Positions 9,201 to 17,489 of a stretch of 64,000 nucleotides of DNA are shown here, piece after piece. Origin of the DNA: Muricomes intestini (lineage in GTDB: Bacteria; Bacillota; Clostridia; Lachnospirales; Lachnospiraceae); assembly GCF_004346165.1 (NCBI RefSeq), contig NZ_SLZZ01000003.1, positions 62,001 through 126,000 on the forward strand, read 5' to 3'. Within the stretch, counting starts at the first letter, position 1; every line of letters begins with the position of its first letter. The notes below the pieces were generated by a model that saw nothing but the letters and a program-made list of their open reading frames with translations, ran no database searches and was not told where the DNA came from. Made by a program: the position numbers and the translations under genes.

Positions 9201-9216
9201 GGAAAAACGTTTTCCC
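9201..9216. promoter_or_regulatory. LacI-type operator upstream of the LyxK-like kinase
   Basis: GGAAAAACGTTTTCCC has the same core as the operators at 5332, 5357 and 5533. It sits just before the ribosome site of the kinase gene. It links the kinase-epimerase-regulator operon to the transporter operon under one repressor and implies autoregulation. Confidence 0.72.
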
Positions 9217-9250
9217 CTATATATTTTAATGTACCACACACTTAGGTAAA

Positions 9251-9299
9251 AGTAAAGAGGAAGGAAATTCGTCTTGCTGAATTCCCCTCCTCTTTTACT
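9251..9299. terminator. Terminator-like hairpin between the kinase promoter and the binding-protein remnant
   Basis: AGTAAAGAGGA pairs with TCCTCTTTTACT around an inner AATTC/GAATT stem, giving a long hairpin with T-rich flanks on both strands. It lies about 60 bp beyond the stop of the truncated binding-protein gene and would have ended that transcript. Confidence 0.6.
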
Positions 9300-9361
9300 A
9301 TTTATTCACGCCGACATAAATCTATGTCTAAATTGCTTCTGAGTTCTGCTTAAACAGTGCT

Positions 9362-9829
9362 TTACAGAAGGTCAACCCACTCACTCATGTTGTTCTTGTC
9401 AAAGATAAATGGCGTACCGGCAAGAACCGCTGTTCCCTCTCCACTTTGATATGCTTCATATGTTTCAGCGCCATAATCGCGGAAGGCATCCATCTTGAAA
9501 GAAGAGCCAACGCTTCCATCAAAATCTGCATTCAAGGTTGCATCTACTGCTGCCCCTGCTACTGCTCCCAAATGAATAACATCCCACAACATCATGTACG
9601 GGCACACTGACTTAAATGCATCATCATCTGCTGATGCAGGCATGAAGGACTGCATCTCAGAAGGAAGCCCCAAACCTGTAAGTCTGATATCACTGTTTGC
9701 GGATTTCAAAGCCTGTCCAGCCGCTGCAATTCCTACTGTTGTAGGCGAAATAATGCAGTCTACAGAATTTTCTGCGATGAATGCCTGCGCCTGTGTTGTA
9801 GACTCTGTAAGATCATCATTGCCATCCAA
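9362..9829 (-). pseudogene. 3' remnant of a rhamnose/sugar-binding protein gene (RhaS-like)
   Basis: About 155 codons matching the C-terminal part of the intact binding protein at 10899-11966. Shared blocks are PTTVGI(A/N)AA, LTGLGLPSEM and CPYM.LW, and both end in an SEW/DEW motif. The homology starts exactly at about 9829 (DGNDDLTEST against GDDEPQKST). Upstream in the same frame there is a stop, and no signal peptide or lipobox. A TTG could act as start but no proper ribosome site is visible. The 5' half, including the export signal, is missing, so it should be non-functional. Confidence 0.88.
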
Positions 9830-10373
9830 ATTATTTTATAACCTAATTCGCACGCATGACAACATCGTACTATGCAACCCATTTACAAATATACTGGATT
9901 CATTTATGGAGCTTTTTGACATATTATGTGAGACAACCGAAAATGGAAATGATGCCTGGAAATATACGCATACTTCTTTGCTGGTACACACCATTTTTAC
10001 TTCCATGTATGATATTGTATATAATTTGCACGAAATTAAAGAGCTGACTCCCGCTCAGGAAAGCAGCATCAACGCAGCCTTGAAATATATCTCGTCGAAT
10101 TATAAAGAAGATTTAAACATTGAGAACATCTCTAATAAGGTAGGATTTTCAAAATATTATTTTTGTAAAATATTCAAGCAGCAAATGGGCACAACCATTC
10201 ATCAATATGTGAACGAATATAGAATAAATAAGGCAAAGGAGCTGCTTGCTTATTCCAAGCTTTCTATCAGCTCTATTGCCAGCAAGGTGGGATTCAAAAC
10301 AACACTTACATTTATACGGGCTTTTGAACGCTCTACGCACATGACCCCCAGCGAATACCGGCATTATTATTAA
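9830..10373 (+). pseudogene. 3' remnant of an AraC-family regulator gene
   Basis: From about 9830 the plus strand encodes the last 180 or so residues of an AraC-type protein: a helical linker (NILDSFMELFDILCET), then a full two-helix-turn-helix DNA-binding domain (LNIENISNKVGFSKYYFCKI and ISSIASKVGFKTTLTFIRAF, ending TPSEYRHYY). Its sensor domain is absent. The open frame extends left to 9594 only because the antisense of the neighbouring binding-protein fragment happens to stay open. The break coincides with the break of the divergent fragment at 9829, so one deletion removed both 5' halves and the shared promoter. Confidence 0.85.
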
Positions 10374-10383
10374 ATTAATTCAG

Positions 10384-10449
10384 GCACACAAAATAAACGG
10401 AAAACCTTTCCCCACAAAAAGGTTCTCCGTTTATTTTGTGTGCATTTTT
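10384..10449. terminator. Strong bidirectional terminator between the AraC remnant and rhaM
   Basis: The arms GCACACAAAATAAACGG and CCGTTTATTTTGTGTGC extend inward to a stem of roughly 26 bp with one mismatch. Six T follow on the plus strand. It separates the converging AraC remnant and rhamnose operon. Confidence 0.85.
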
Positions 10450-10497
10450 TGCACTGATATGTGTCATTCTAATATAAGCATGATATAGGATTTTCTT

Positions 10498-10812
10498 TTA
10501 ATCCAGATGAAATACAGGCACAAGATCTATGGATACCGGACTGTTATCGGGGTTTGTCTCCATAATGTCTGCCATATAATCCCACCATTTACGATTAATT
10601 TCTGTATCAGCGCTTTTTGCCCACTTTCCTTCATCCTCCAGTTCAATGTAGCCATAGAGAATATTTGTTTCTCTGTCGAAGAATATAGAATAGTTAGAGC
10701 CTCCGTACTCATGAATCATATCTTTCATCTCCGGCCAGAGGGCATTATGCCTCTTAGCATATTCCTCCTCCATTCCCGGATAAAGCTTCATTTTAAAACT
10801 TTTTCTGATCAT
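10498..10812 (-). CDS. rhaM: L-rhamnose mutarotase
   Basis: From the ATG at 10812 the protein is 104 residues, the same length as E. coli RhaM. It shares the family pattern MIRKSFKMKLYPGMEEEYAK, RHNALWPEM, the RKWWDYMADIM block and NPDNSPVS. The enzyme interconverts alpha and beta L-rhamnopyranose in the cytoplasm before isomerisation. A GGAGGT site lies a few bases before this ATG; a frame ten codons longer exists but lacks a site. It is the last gene of the rhamnose transporter operon. This gene anchors the assignment of the transporter to rhamnose. Confidence 0.93.
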   Translation of the reverse strand: MIRKSFKMKLYPGMEEEYAKRHNALWPEMKDMIHEYGGSNYSIFFDRETNILYGYIELEDEGKWAKSADTEINRKWWDYMADIMETNPDNSPVSIDLVPVFHLD

Positions 10813-10821
10813 TTCTACCTC

Positions 10822-10898
10822 CATGATATCTACGGATCTCAAAGCCGTGCTTTTTCATGCAAGCATGAAACGCATGACTTTTTGACCCTGGTATCATT
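10822..10898. repeat. Dispersed palindromic repeat family A, copy 1
   Basis: Contains the core TTTTTCATGCAAGCATGAAA (a self-complementary inner hairpin) followed by CGCATGACTTTTTGACCC and TGGTATCAT. The left end ATGATATC answers the right end GGTATCAT. It fills the gap between the rhamnose-binding protein stop codon and rhaM. Related copies are at 21147-21231, 38826-38865 (short form) and 60990-61186. Confidence 0.75.
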
Positions 10899-11966
10899 TT
10901 AATATACGTCTTTCCACTCGTCAATGTTAGAGGGATCGAATTTGAAAGGATCGCCTAAGATGATTTCTGTACCGCCATCATCCGCATCTACTATTTCATA
11001 GTCACCCATGTCTCCGGCAGTAAACTTGTCTCCAGCCTTTCCTGTAATTGTTCCGTCAACAAGTGCGATTGATGTGTAAGCGCTGAGGCTTCCAAGATCG
11101 CTTGGATTCCACAGGAACATATACGGGCAGGAGTGAGCATCATCGTCGCCGATGTACTCTGCCATCTCTGAAGGGAGGCCAAGTCCTGTCAGTTTTACAG
11201 AAGATTTCTCATCCTGAAGAACTTTAGCTGCTGCATTGATACCTACTGTTGTAGGAGCACAGATAACTTTCAGATCTGGGTATTTTGATAACAAAGCCTG
11301 TGTCTGATCTGTAGATTTCTGTGGCTCGTCATCACCGTAAGCAACCTCTACAAGTTCCAGTTTAGAATACTTGTCATCTTTCATAACTTCTTTCATAGCA
11401 TCAATCCATGCATTCTGGTTTGTTGCCTGAGAAGTAGCAGAAAGGATTGCCCACTGGCCTTCTCCGCCTGTAATATCTAAAACAGCATCCATCAAAACTT
11501 GACCAATTTCTTTAGTACCAGCCTGATTTACAAATGTCTGACGGCTGTCAGTATTTGTTTTGGAGTCCAGACAGGATACTTTAATACCTGCATCCATAGC
11601 TTCTTCCAGTGATGCCTGCAGAGCATTTTCGTCATTTGCTGCGATTGCTATTGAATCAACTCCCTGAGAAATCAGTGACTGAATGACAGATACCTGTGCA
11701 TCCGCTGTTGCAGCCTCAGGATGTTTTACGATACACTCTCCGCCTTCTGCCTCAATTACTTTCTGGAAACCTTCTGCCTCTTTCTCATTAAAAGGATTTC
11801 CTGCTGATTTTGTTACGATGGCATAAGTTTTCTTTCCGGAGTCTTTGGATGTGTCACTTGATTTTGAATCTGAGTCTGAACTTCCGGAATCTTTTCCTCC
11901 GCAGCCAACAGCCAAAGTCGCTGCCATTGCCACGCATAACAGTACGCTTAAAACTTTTTTCTTCAT
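10899..11966 (-). CDS. rhaS: Rhamnose ABC transporter substrate-binding lipoprotein (RhaS-like)
   Basis: A 355-residue lipoprotein when started at the ATG at 11966. The signal peptide MKKKVLSVLLCVAMAATLAV ends in a lipobox with Cys22. A well-placed GGGAGGA site precedes this ATG; 22 further codons upstream are open but look non-coding. The mature part is a ribose-type binding fold with TVGINAAAKVLQ and LTGLGLPSEM blocks known from RhaS/AI-2-binding relatives. Two permeases, one ATPase and RhaM follow the RhaSPQT arrangement. It would bind L-rhamnose outside the membrane. A truncated paralogue lies at 9362-9829. Confidence 0.86.
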   Translation of the reverse strand: MKKKVLSVLLCVAMAATLAVGCGGKDSGSSDSDSKSSDTSKDSGKKTYAIVTKSAGNPFNEKEAEGFQKVIEAEGGECIVKHPEAATADAQVSVIQSLISQGVDSIAIAANDENALQASLEEAMDAGIKVSCLDSKTNTDSRQTFVNQAGTKEIGQVLMDAVLDITGGEGQWAILSATSQATNQNAWIDAMKEVMKDDKYSKLELVEVAYGDDEPQKSTDQTQALLSKYPDLKVICAPTTVGINAAAKVLQDEKSSVKLTGLGLPSEMAEYIGDDDAHSCPYMFLWNPSDLGSLSAYTSIALVDGTITGKAGDKFTAGDMGDYEIVDADDGGTEIILGDPFKFDPSNIDEWKDVY

Positions 11967-12036
11967 GCTTTCTTTTTCCTCCCTTTTTGGAATTTGTTTT
12001 ATACGAAACGCCTTTTTGGCGCTTTGTATCACTTTA

Positions 12037-12083
12037 AGTCAAATACCCTGCAGCAAGCTGCGGGCTCGTTGCCCGCGGGAATG
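12037..12083. repeat. Intergenic palindromic repeat family B, short copy 2
   Basis: GTCAAATACC, then CTGCAGCAAGCTGCGGG, then CTCGTTGCCCGCGGGAAT. It matches the two ends of the copy at 54430-54528 with the middle hairpin deleted. It fills the space between the permease stop (12086) and the binding-protein start. Position in the middle of an operon suggests it could set relative expression of binding protein and permeases. Confidence 0.68.
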
Positions 12084-12085
12084 AA

Positions 12086-13096
12086 TTATTTTGCCGCTGC
12101 CGTCTTTTTCTTTAATTTCACTTCCCCGCCGATGTTTGGCAGAAGTACCGCCAAAATCAGGAGCGCACCCAATATAATAAGAATCAGCTGCGGATTCATG
12201 TTAATTTGTCCAAGACCGATTCTCAGACAGATAATGATAAGACCGGAAATAATACCGCCCTGAAGCTTTCCTTTTCCGCCTGCCGTAGAAATTCCGCCAA
12301 ATACCGCCATTGCGATTGCATCCATTTCAAAACCATTTCCTGTGGTAGTATTTGCTCCGTAAAGTACTGATGTAAGGAATAATGCAGCGAGCCCTGCCAT
12401 GAATCCCATTGCTGTGTAAATAATCAGACGTATCCTCTGCACATGGATCCCTGAATAATAAGCAGCCCGGCTATTAGAGCCTATGGCATAGACGCTTCTT
12501 CCAAATGTAGTTTTACTCAGCACTACAGTAAAAATAACAGCAAATATTGCTACGACAAATAGAATATATGGTATTGTGCCAACCTTGCCTGCAATCATAC
12601 GAAAACCTTCTGTATTGCTCAGGGAAACCGATCCGCCGCTTCCCAGCGAAATCTCCGCAATACCTCTGAAAACAATCTGGGTACCCAGAGTTACAATCAT
12701 AGGGGGCAGCTCTGTAAACTTTGTAAGAATCAGTCCGTTAACAAATCCACAGATTGTACCAACCAACAATGATACAAGAACCACTACTATAAACGGCCAC
12801 TCCTTATTGCTGGCCATGCATGTCATAGTAGCTGACAGACATACAATAGCGCCTACTGAAATATCAATTTCACCAAGTATCAGGATATATGCCATCGGAA
12901 ACAGCAAAAACATCTCTGTCAGATATTTTGGCATTTCTCTCAAAACGCTGGAGAACTGATAACTTGAGGAGATACTTGCACAAAAAATATTGATTAGGAT
13001 AAAGACTACGACCAACATACTTTCCCAGCAGAGCAAAGTCTTCTTCCATGACTTGTCGGGTACATTGACAATCGTTCTTCCTGATTTTCCTGCCAT
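12086..13096 (-). CDS. rhaQ: Rhamnose ABC transporter permease 2 (RhaQ-like)
   Basis: A 336-residue CUT2 permease with about nine membrane segments. Family blocks are ILGEIDISVGAIVCLSA near residue 70 and MDAIAMAVFGGISTAGGKG near the C-terminus. The C-terminal tail is Lys/Ala-rich (LKKKTAAAK). It pairs with the permease at 13099, whose stop lies three bases away, to make the heteromeric channel typical of RhaSPQT systems. Which of the two is P or Q cannot be told by inspection. Confidence 0.85.
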   Translation of the reverse strand: MAGKSGRTIVNVPDKSWKKTLLCWESMLVVVFILINIFCASISSSYQFSSVLREMPKYLTEMFLLFPMAYILILGEIDISVGAIVCLSATMTCMASNKEWPFIVVVLVSLLVGTICGFVNGLILTKFTELPPMIVTLGTQIVFRGIAEISLGSGGSVSLSNTEGFRMIAGKVGTIPYILFVVAIFAVIFTVVLSKTTFGRSVYAIGSNSRAAYYSGIHVQRIRLIIYTAMGFMAGLAALFLTSVLYGANTTTGNGFEMDAIAMAVFGGISTAGGKGKLQGGIISGLIIICLRIGLGQINMNPQLILIILGALLILAVLLPNIGGEVKLKKKTAAAK

Positions 13097-13098
13097 GA

Positions 13099-14091
13099 TT
13101 ACATCTCCCTTCCTTTAAGATTATTCTTGTCCATTACACGCTGTGTTATAACATTCAGAATAACTACAACTAATATGATAACACCTTTTACAGTATTCTG
13201 TGCAATAGCGTCAATTCCTACGAGGGGCAGTGCTTTTGCAATAATTGCCAGAATCAGGGAGCCCAAAAATGCCCCGACGACGCTTCCACGTCCGCCTGTC
13301 ATGCTGACACCGCCAATTACACATGCGGCAATAACATCCATCTCTTTTCCGTACAGCATGTTCGGCTGTGCAGAAGAATAAACCGCAACTGCCAGGGCTC
13401 CGCATAGTCCTGCCAAAGTTCCCATTACAGTGTATACCATAAGCTCTACGTTGGAAGTATTGATACCGGAAATGGAGGCTGCCTCACGGTTACTTCCCAC
13501 AGCGTATATTTTTCGTCCAGTCTTTGTCCACTTCATCACCACAAAGAAAATGATATAGCAGATAATCATAATCAATACTACGTTGTTAATCCCAAGAACC
13601 TTTCCGAGAGCAAAGTTTTTGAAATTTCCAAGGTTCTCGGCACTTGCCCACTGACTATTTCCTATCATATATGCCATACCTCTGTATATGTACATAAAGC
13701 CCATGGTGGCAATAATAGGAAGTACCTTCCCCTTTGCAATTACAAGACCGATAATCAGTCCGCATGCCGCACCGATTCCTATCGCAATCAAGAACAGTAA
13801 AAATGTATTTTCAACCTTTTGATATTTAAGCAGCATCCCGACTGTCATGCCTGAAAAGGCAAGCGTGGAAGCAACAGAAATATCAATTCCGCCAATCAGC
13901 AGTACTCCCAGCATACCAAGTGTCATAATCATAATCACTGCATTATTCTTCAACATATCTGAAATAGACTTCAAAGTCAAAAATGAAGGACTTCTAAACG
14001 AAATAACCACGCAAAGGATGATCAGGACAATCAACAGGCTTGCTTCACGGGAACCGGTAATTGTTTTCCAGATAGATTTCTTTTCTTTCAT
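13099..14091 (-). CDS. rhaP: Rhamnose ABC transporter permease 1 (RhaP-like)
   Basis: A CUT2 permease of about 330 residues with the signature LLIGGIDISVASTLAFSG and the late block MDVIAACVIGGVSMTGGRG. Three possible starts exist. The longest (14175) would overlap the ATPase gene by 68 bases. The ATG at 14100 is only 2-3 nt from the AAGGAGG site. The ATG at 14091 has about 10 nt spacing and is preferred. It follows the ATPase gene directly, forming one operon, and should form the membrane channel with the permease at 12086. Confidence 0.85.
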   Translation of the reverse strand: MKEKKSIWKTITGSREASLLIVLIILCVVISFRSPSFLTLKSISDMLKNNAVIMIMTLGMLGVLLIGGIDISVASTLAFSGMTVGMLLKYQKVENTFLLFLIAIGIGAACGLIIGLVIAKGKVLPIIATMGFMYIYRGMAYMIGNSQWASAENLGNFKNFALGKVLGINNVVLIMIICYIIFFVVMKWTKTGRKIYAVGSNREAASISGINTSNVELMVYTVMGTLAGLCGALAVAVYSSAQPNMLYGKEMDVIAACVIGGVSMTGGRGSVVGAFLGSLILAIIAKALPLVGIDAIAQNTVKGVIILVVVILNVITQRVMDKNNLKGREM

Positions 14092-14107
14092 CTTTCCCAT
14101 TTCCTCC

Positions 14108-15598
14108 TTACTTTGATTTTTCCATCGACATCTCAAGAATTCTCTCCTGAGTTGCTTCGTCACGGTTGAGTTCACCGGTTACTTTGCCGTTGCACATTGC
14201 CACAACTCTATCACTCATGCCAAGGATCTCCGGCATTTCTGAGGATATCAGGACAATCGCATAGCCCTGCTTTGCAAGGTCTCCCATGATCTGATATATC
14301 TCAGCCTTTGCTCCGACATCGACACCCTTCGTAGGTTCATCCATGATGACAACCTTCATTTTCTGTCCCAGGGCTTTGGCAACTATCACCTTCTGCTGAT
14401 TACCTCCGGAAAGTGAAGATGCCGGATCAAAAATAGTGATAGCTTTTGTATCTACATCCTCCAGGAGTTTTTTTGCTACCTCCCTTTCTTTCTTTTCATC
14501 ATTAAAGCCTTTTTTCGCATACTTGCCCATTGTTGGCAGTGTTACATTTCTGCCAAGTCCCCAGCTCATAATCAGTCCATCCTTCTGTCTGTCTTCCGGC
14601 AAAAGAATGATTCCATGCTTCATGGCATCTGACGGGTTTTTAATATGCAGTGCTTTTCCTTCCAGAAACACCTTGCCTTCATCTGGTTTCGTAATTCCAC
14701 AAATACTCTCGACCACTTCAGTACGTCCTGCACCAACCAGACCGGTAAGCCCTACAATCTCTCCTGCCCGGACACTGAAAGAAATATCCTTAAAATATCC
14801 GACTCTAGAAAGTCCCTCAACTCTCAACACCTCCGGCCCAAGCTGAACCTCCGGCTTCGGAAATAAATCGCTGATCTCGCGGCCTACCATAGCCTTAATC
14901 AAGTCTGTATTCGTAATTTCATTCACATCATAAGTCCCTATATACTTTGAATCACGCAATACAGTAACTCTGCTTGCCAAACGGTACATATCCTCAAAAC
15001 GATGAGAAATAAATATAACAGAAACACCGTTTTCCCTGAGTTTATCAACAATCCTGTACAATTTTTCAGATTCACTGTTTGTCAGTGATGCTGTGGGCTC
15101 ATCCAGAATAATAATCTGAGCATTTGTAGAAAGTGCTTTTGCAATTTCAACCATCTGCTGCTGTGCAACACTTAAGGTCCCCATCTCATCCGTAGACTTA
15201 AAGTCTGCATCCAGCTGAGACAGTAATTTCGCAGCTTCTTCATTCATTTTCTTCCACTGAATCATACCGCTTTTTATAATCTCATGTCCCATAAAAATAT
15301 TCTCTGCCACTGTTAGATCCGGGTACGATGTAGGATGCTGATAAACAGCGGCAATCCCTGCTGCCTGTGCGTCCCTGGGACCTTTAAAGGTTACTTTGTT
15401 TCCATCCAGAAACATCTCGCCTTCCTCTGCTTTATGTACGCCGGTTATTACTTTTATAAAAGTGGATTTCCCCGCTCCGTTCTCACCCATCAGTGCATGG
15501 ACCTCACCTTTCTTGAGCTGGAAATGCACATTGTCCAATGCTTTTACACCAGGAAATATCTTCGTAATACCTTTTAATTCCAAAACATATTCAGACAC
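14108..15598 (-). CDS. Rhamnose ABC transporter ATP-binding protein (RhaT-like, two ABC domains)
   Basis: A 496-residue tandem ATPase. Domain 1 has GENGAGKST and IIILDEPTASL. Domain 2 has GLVGAGRTE, LSGGNQQK and VVIMDEPTKGVD. It is the first gene of the operon ATPase - permease - permease - binding protein - rhaM and energises rhamnose import. The divergent two-component system at 15921-19516 is the obvious candidate regulator, since YesMN-type pairs often control adjacent sugar transporters. Confidence 0.92.
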   Translation of the reverse strand: MSEYVLELKGITKIFPGVKALDNVHFQLKKGEVHALMGENGAGKSTFIKVITGVHKAEEGEMFLDGNKVTFKGPRDAQAAGIAAVYQHPTSYPDLTVAENIFMGHEIIKSGMIQWKKMNEEAAKLLSQLDADFKSTDEMGTLSVAQQQMVEIAKALSTNAQIIILDEPTASLTNSESEKLYRIVDKLRENGVSVIFISHRFEDMYRLASRVTVLRDSKYIGTYDVNEITNTDLIKAMVGREISDLFPKPEVQLGPEVLRVEGLSRVGYFKDISFSVRAGEIVGLTGLVGAGRTEVVESICGITKPDEGKVFLEGKALHIKNPSDAMKHGIILLPEDRQKDGLIMSWGLGRNVTLPTMGKYAKKGFNDEKKEREVAKKLLEDVDTKAITIFDPASSLSGGNQQKVIVAKALGQKMKVVIMDEPTKGVDVGAKAEIYQIMGDLAKQGYAIVLISSEMPEILGMSDRVVAMCNGKVTGELNRDEATQERILEMSMEKSK

Positions 15599-15730
15599 CG
15601 TGTTTTCCTCCTTACTTTCCTTTCTTTAATAAGTGTAACAATTATGAAATTTTTATGAAACAGCAAAATATTTTGATTCTGGGTAAATTATTTTTGTGTT
15701 GATTTTTATGTGAATTTTGTTAGAATATAA

Positions 15731-15875
15731 GTAACTATCAAGGAGGGCAGAAATGTTCACAAATGACCCTCAGCGAGCTCGTTCGCTGAGGGGTATTTGT
15801 GGATATTTCTATTCGGCGCTTAGCCGAAGCGAGATGAAGCAGCGCAGAATCGAGCTTGGCCTCCTGAATAGTTAC
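15731..15875. repeat. MITE-like element with terminal inverted repeats (family C)
   Basis: An element of 145 bp bounded by GTAACTATCAAGGAGGGC (left) and GGCCTCCTGAATAGTTAC (right), inverted repeats matching at 15 of 18 positions. Inside are a hairpin CCTCAGCGA / TCGCTGAGG and a second, TCGGC / GCCGA. It lies between a possible plus-strand promoter (TTGATT, 17-bp gap, AGAATA, about 15694-15727) and the response-regulator gene, so it would be transcribed in the leader. A 42-codon frame inside it has a good ribosome site but is built from the repeats. The remainder of 15599-15920 is AT-rich promoter sequence. Confidence 0.7.
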
Positions 15876-15920
15876 GAATAAAGATAACTAAAAGGCTGCA
15901 TAGAAGGAGAATTTTGTATT

Positions 15921-17489
15921 ATGAAATTATTAATTGCGGATGATGAGGAATTGACACGGGAAGGTCTTATTGCCTCTCTGGACTGGGAATCTCTGGGCAT
16001 TACACAGATTTTCCAGGCTGATGACGGAATACATGCTCTTGACATCGCCCACTCACAAAAACCCGACATCATACTATGCGATGTCCGTATGCCGCGTATG
16101 GATGGAATTCAGATGGTAGAGCGGCTGGAAGAATTTCTGCCCGATACCAGTGTGATATTTATGAGCGGTTATTCAGACAAGGAATATTTAAAAGCAGCTA
16201 TTAAGCTAAAAGCTATAAATTATGTGGAAAAACCGTTGGATCCACAGGAAATCAAAGAAGCAGTTCTGGAGGCAAAAGAAAGACATCAGCAGAAAATACG
16301 TACACGGCTGAGTGAAAATCTTTACTCTATGGAAAAGACCTCTCATCTGGCCCTCCTTTTCACTAAGCCTTATAAGGAAAATGTTGAGAAAGTTACACAA
16401 CTGGCTGACGAGCTTTCCCTCGGCCTAACATCTGGAAGCAGCTTCACAACATATATTGTAAAGCTGAGGACAAATGAACCTGACAATTCTCTACTCAATA
16501 ATCTCCGCAATGATTTTTCTGATTTTCTCACACATTATCACCTTCAGGTATTTTACATTCAGCTTCACGCAATCTACCATGTGTTTCACATTATGGGAAG
16601 CTGCGCTCCATCTTCGACTGCTCTTAGCGCCATTGAGCAATATTTGGAAAAACAGTTTCATACCTTCGGGGATTTTTTTGTCGGCCGAGGTGAAACAGTG
16701 ACAGGTGTCGGAAAAGTTTATCACTCTTATACAACTGCTGTAGTGACATTGCAGAGCAGCTTCTTTTTTGAACCTGGAGCCATTCTTTATGCGGCTGATA
16801 TAAAGACTCCCCCTGCAGGCACCGATGTCAGGGAAGCTGCAGATGATGCCGCCCCTGCCTTCACAGATGCGCTGCTTGCGGGAGACCGGGGTTCCTGCAC
16901 AGCCATACTGCAGAATCTATACTCCACTTATTTCCAAAATTGTACACTGTTTCCCAATCAGATAAAAGATCTTTATTATAAACTTTTCATGAGTATCAGT
17001 GATAGCCGTGTAAAGTTAAAGCTAAACTGGGAGCCCGGAGAAAACAACACGCAAGAGAGTATTATGGAACACCTGGAAAGCTGCTTTACCTATCAGGAGC
17101 TTCATCAGATGCTTGTCTCCAGGACAGAGCAGTTCTTCCAGAGTATTGATTCCTACGTACCGGAAGATACCACCATATTTTTGATTAAAGATTATATCAG
17201 CAAGAACTATGCAAAGGATACTCTATCTATTAAAGAAATCAGCGATCATGTATTTCTTTCCGCATCCTACATGTGCACATATTTTAAAAATCAAACCGGA
17301 AGTACTCTGAATCAATATCTGACAGAATACCGAATGGAAAAAGCCATGCAGCTGCTTTCGGACGGCCGCTATCAGATTGCAGACATTTCATCAAAGGTAG
17401 GCTACAGCAATGGAAACTATTTCAGTAAGAGTTTCAAAAAGTTTACGGGATTATCTCCGTCAAAATACAGGGAGAAAATATTAAAATGA
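15921..17489 (+). CDS. YesN-type response regulator with AraC DNA-binding domain
   Basis: A 522-residue regulator. The receiver domain occupies residues 1-120 with the acidic pocket (ADDEE) and the phosphorylatable Asp54 in DIILCDVRMPRMDG. A middle region of unknown fold follows, then a C-terminal AraC domain (about 420-520) with two helix-turn-helix units (LSIKEISDHVFLSASYMCTY and IADISSKVGYSNGNYFSKSF) ending LSPSKYREK. The histidine-kinase gene overlaps its stop by four bases (ATGA). It lies divergent from the rhamnose transporter, so it probably activates that operon in response to extracellular sugar. Confidence 0.92.
   Translation: MKLLIADDEELTREGLIASLDWESLGITQIFQADDGIHALDIAHSQKPDIILCDVRMPRMDGIQMVERLEEFLPDTSVIFMSGYSDKEYLKAAIKLKAINYVEKPLDPQEIKEAVLEAKERHQQKIRTRLSENLYSMEKTSHLALLFTKPYKENVEKVTQLADELSLGLTSGSSFTTYIVKLRTNEPDNSLLNNLRNDFSDFLTHYHLQVFYIQLHAIYHVFHIMGSCAPSSTALSAIEQYLEKQFHTFGDFFVGRGETVTGVGKVYHSYTTAVVTLQSSFFFEPGAILYAADIKTPPAGTDVREAADDAAPAFTDALLAGDRGSCTAILQNLYSTYFQNCTLFPNQIKDLYYKLFMSISDSRVKLKLNWEPGENNTQESIMEHLESCFTYQELHQMLVSRTEQFFQSIDSYVPEDTTIFLIKDYISKNYAKDTLSIKEISDHVFLSASYMCTYFKNQTGSTLNQYLTEYRMEKAMQLLSDGRYQIADISSKVGYSNGNYFSKSFKKFTGLSPSKYREKILK

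Noticed and set aside
9594-10373. A single 259-residue plus-strand gene
   Set aside because: Its first 80 codons are the antisense of the binding-protein remnant. Only the part from about 9830 resembles a protein (AraC). I treat it as a pseudogene fragment.
15753-15881. A 42-codon frame with a strong ribosome site before the response regulator
   Set aside because: It lies almost entirely within the family C inverted-repeat element and its codons follow the hairpins, so it is more likely part of the repeat than a leader peptide gene. Reported as a question in the findings.
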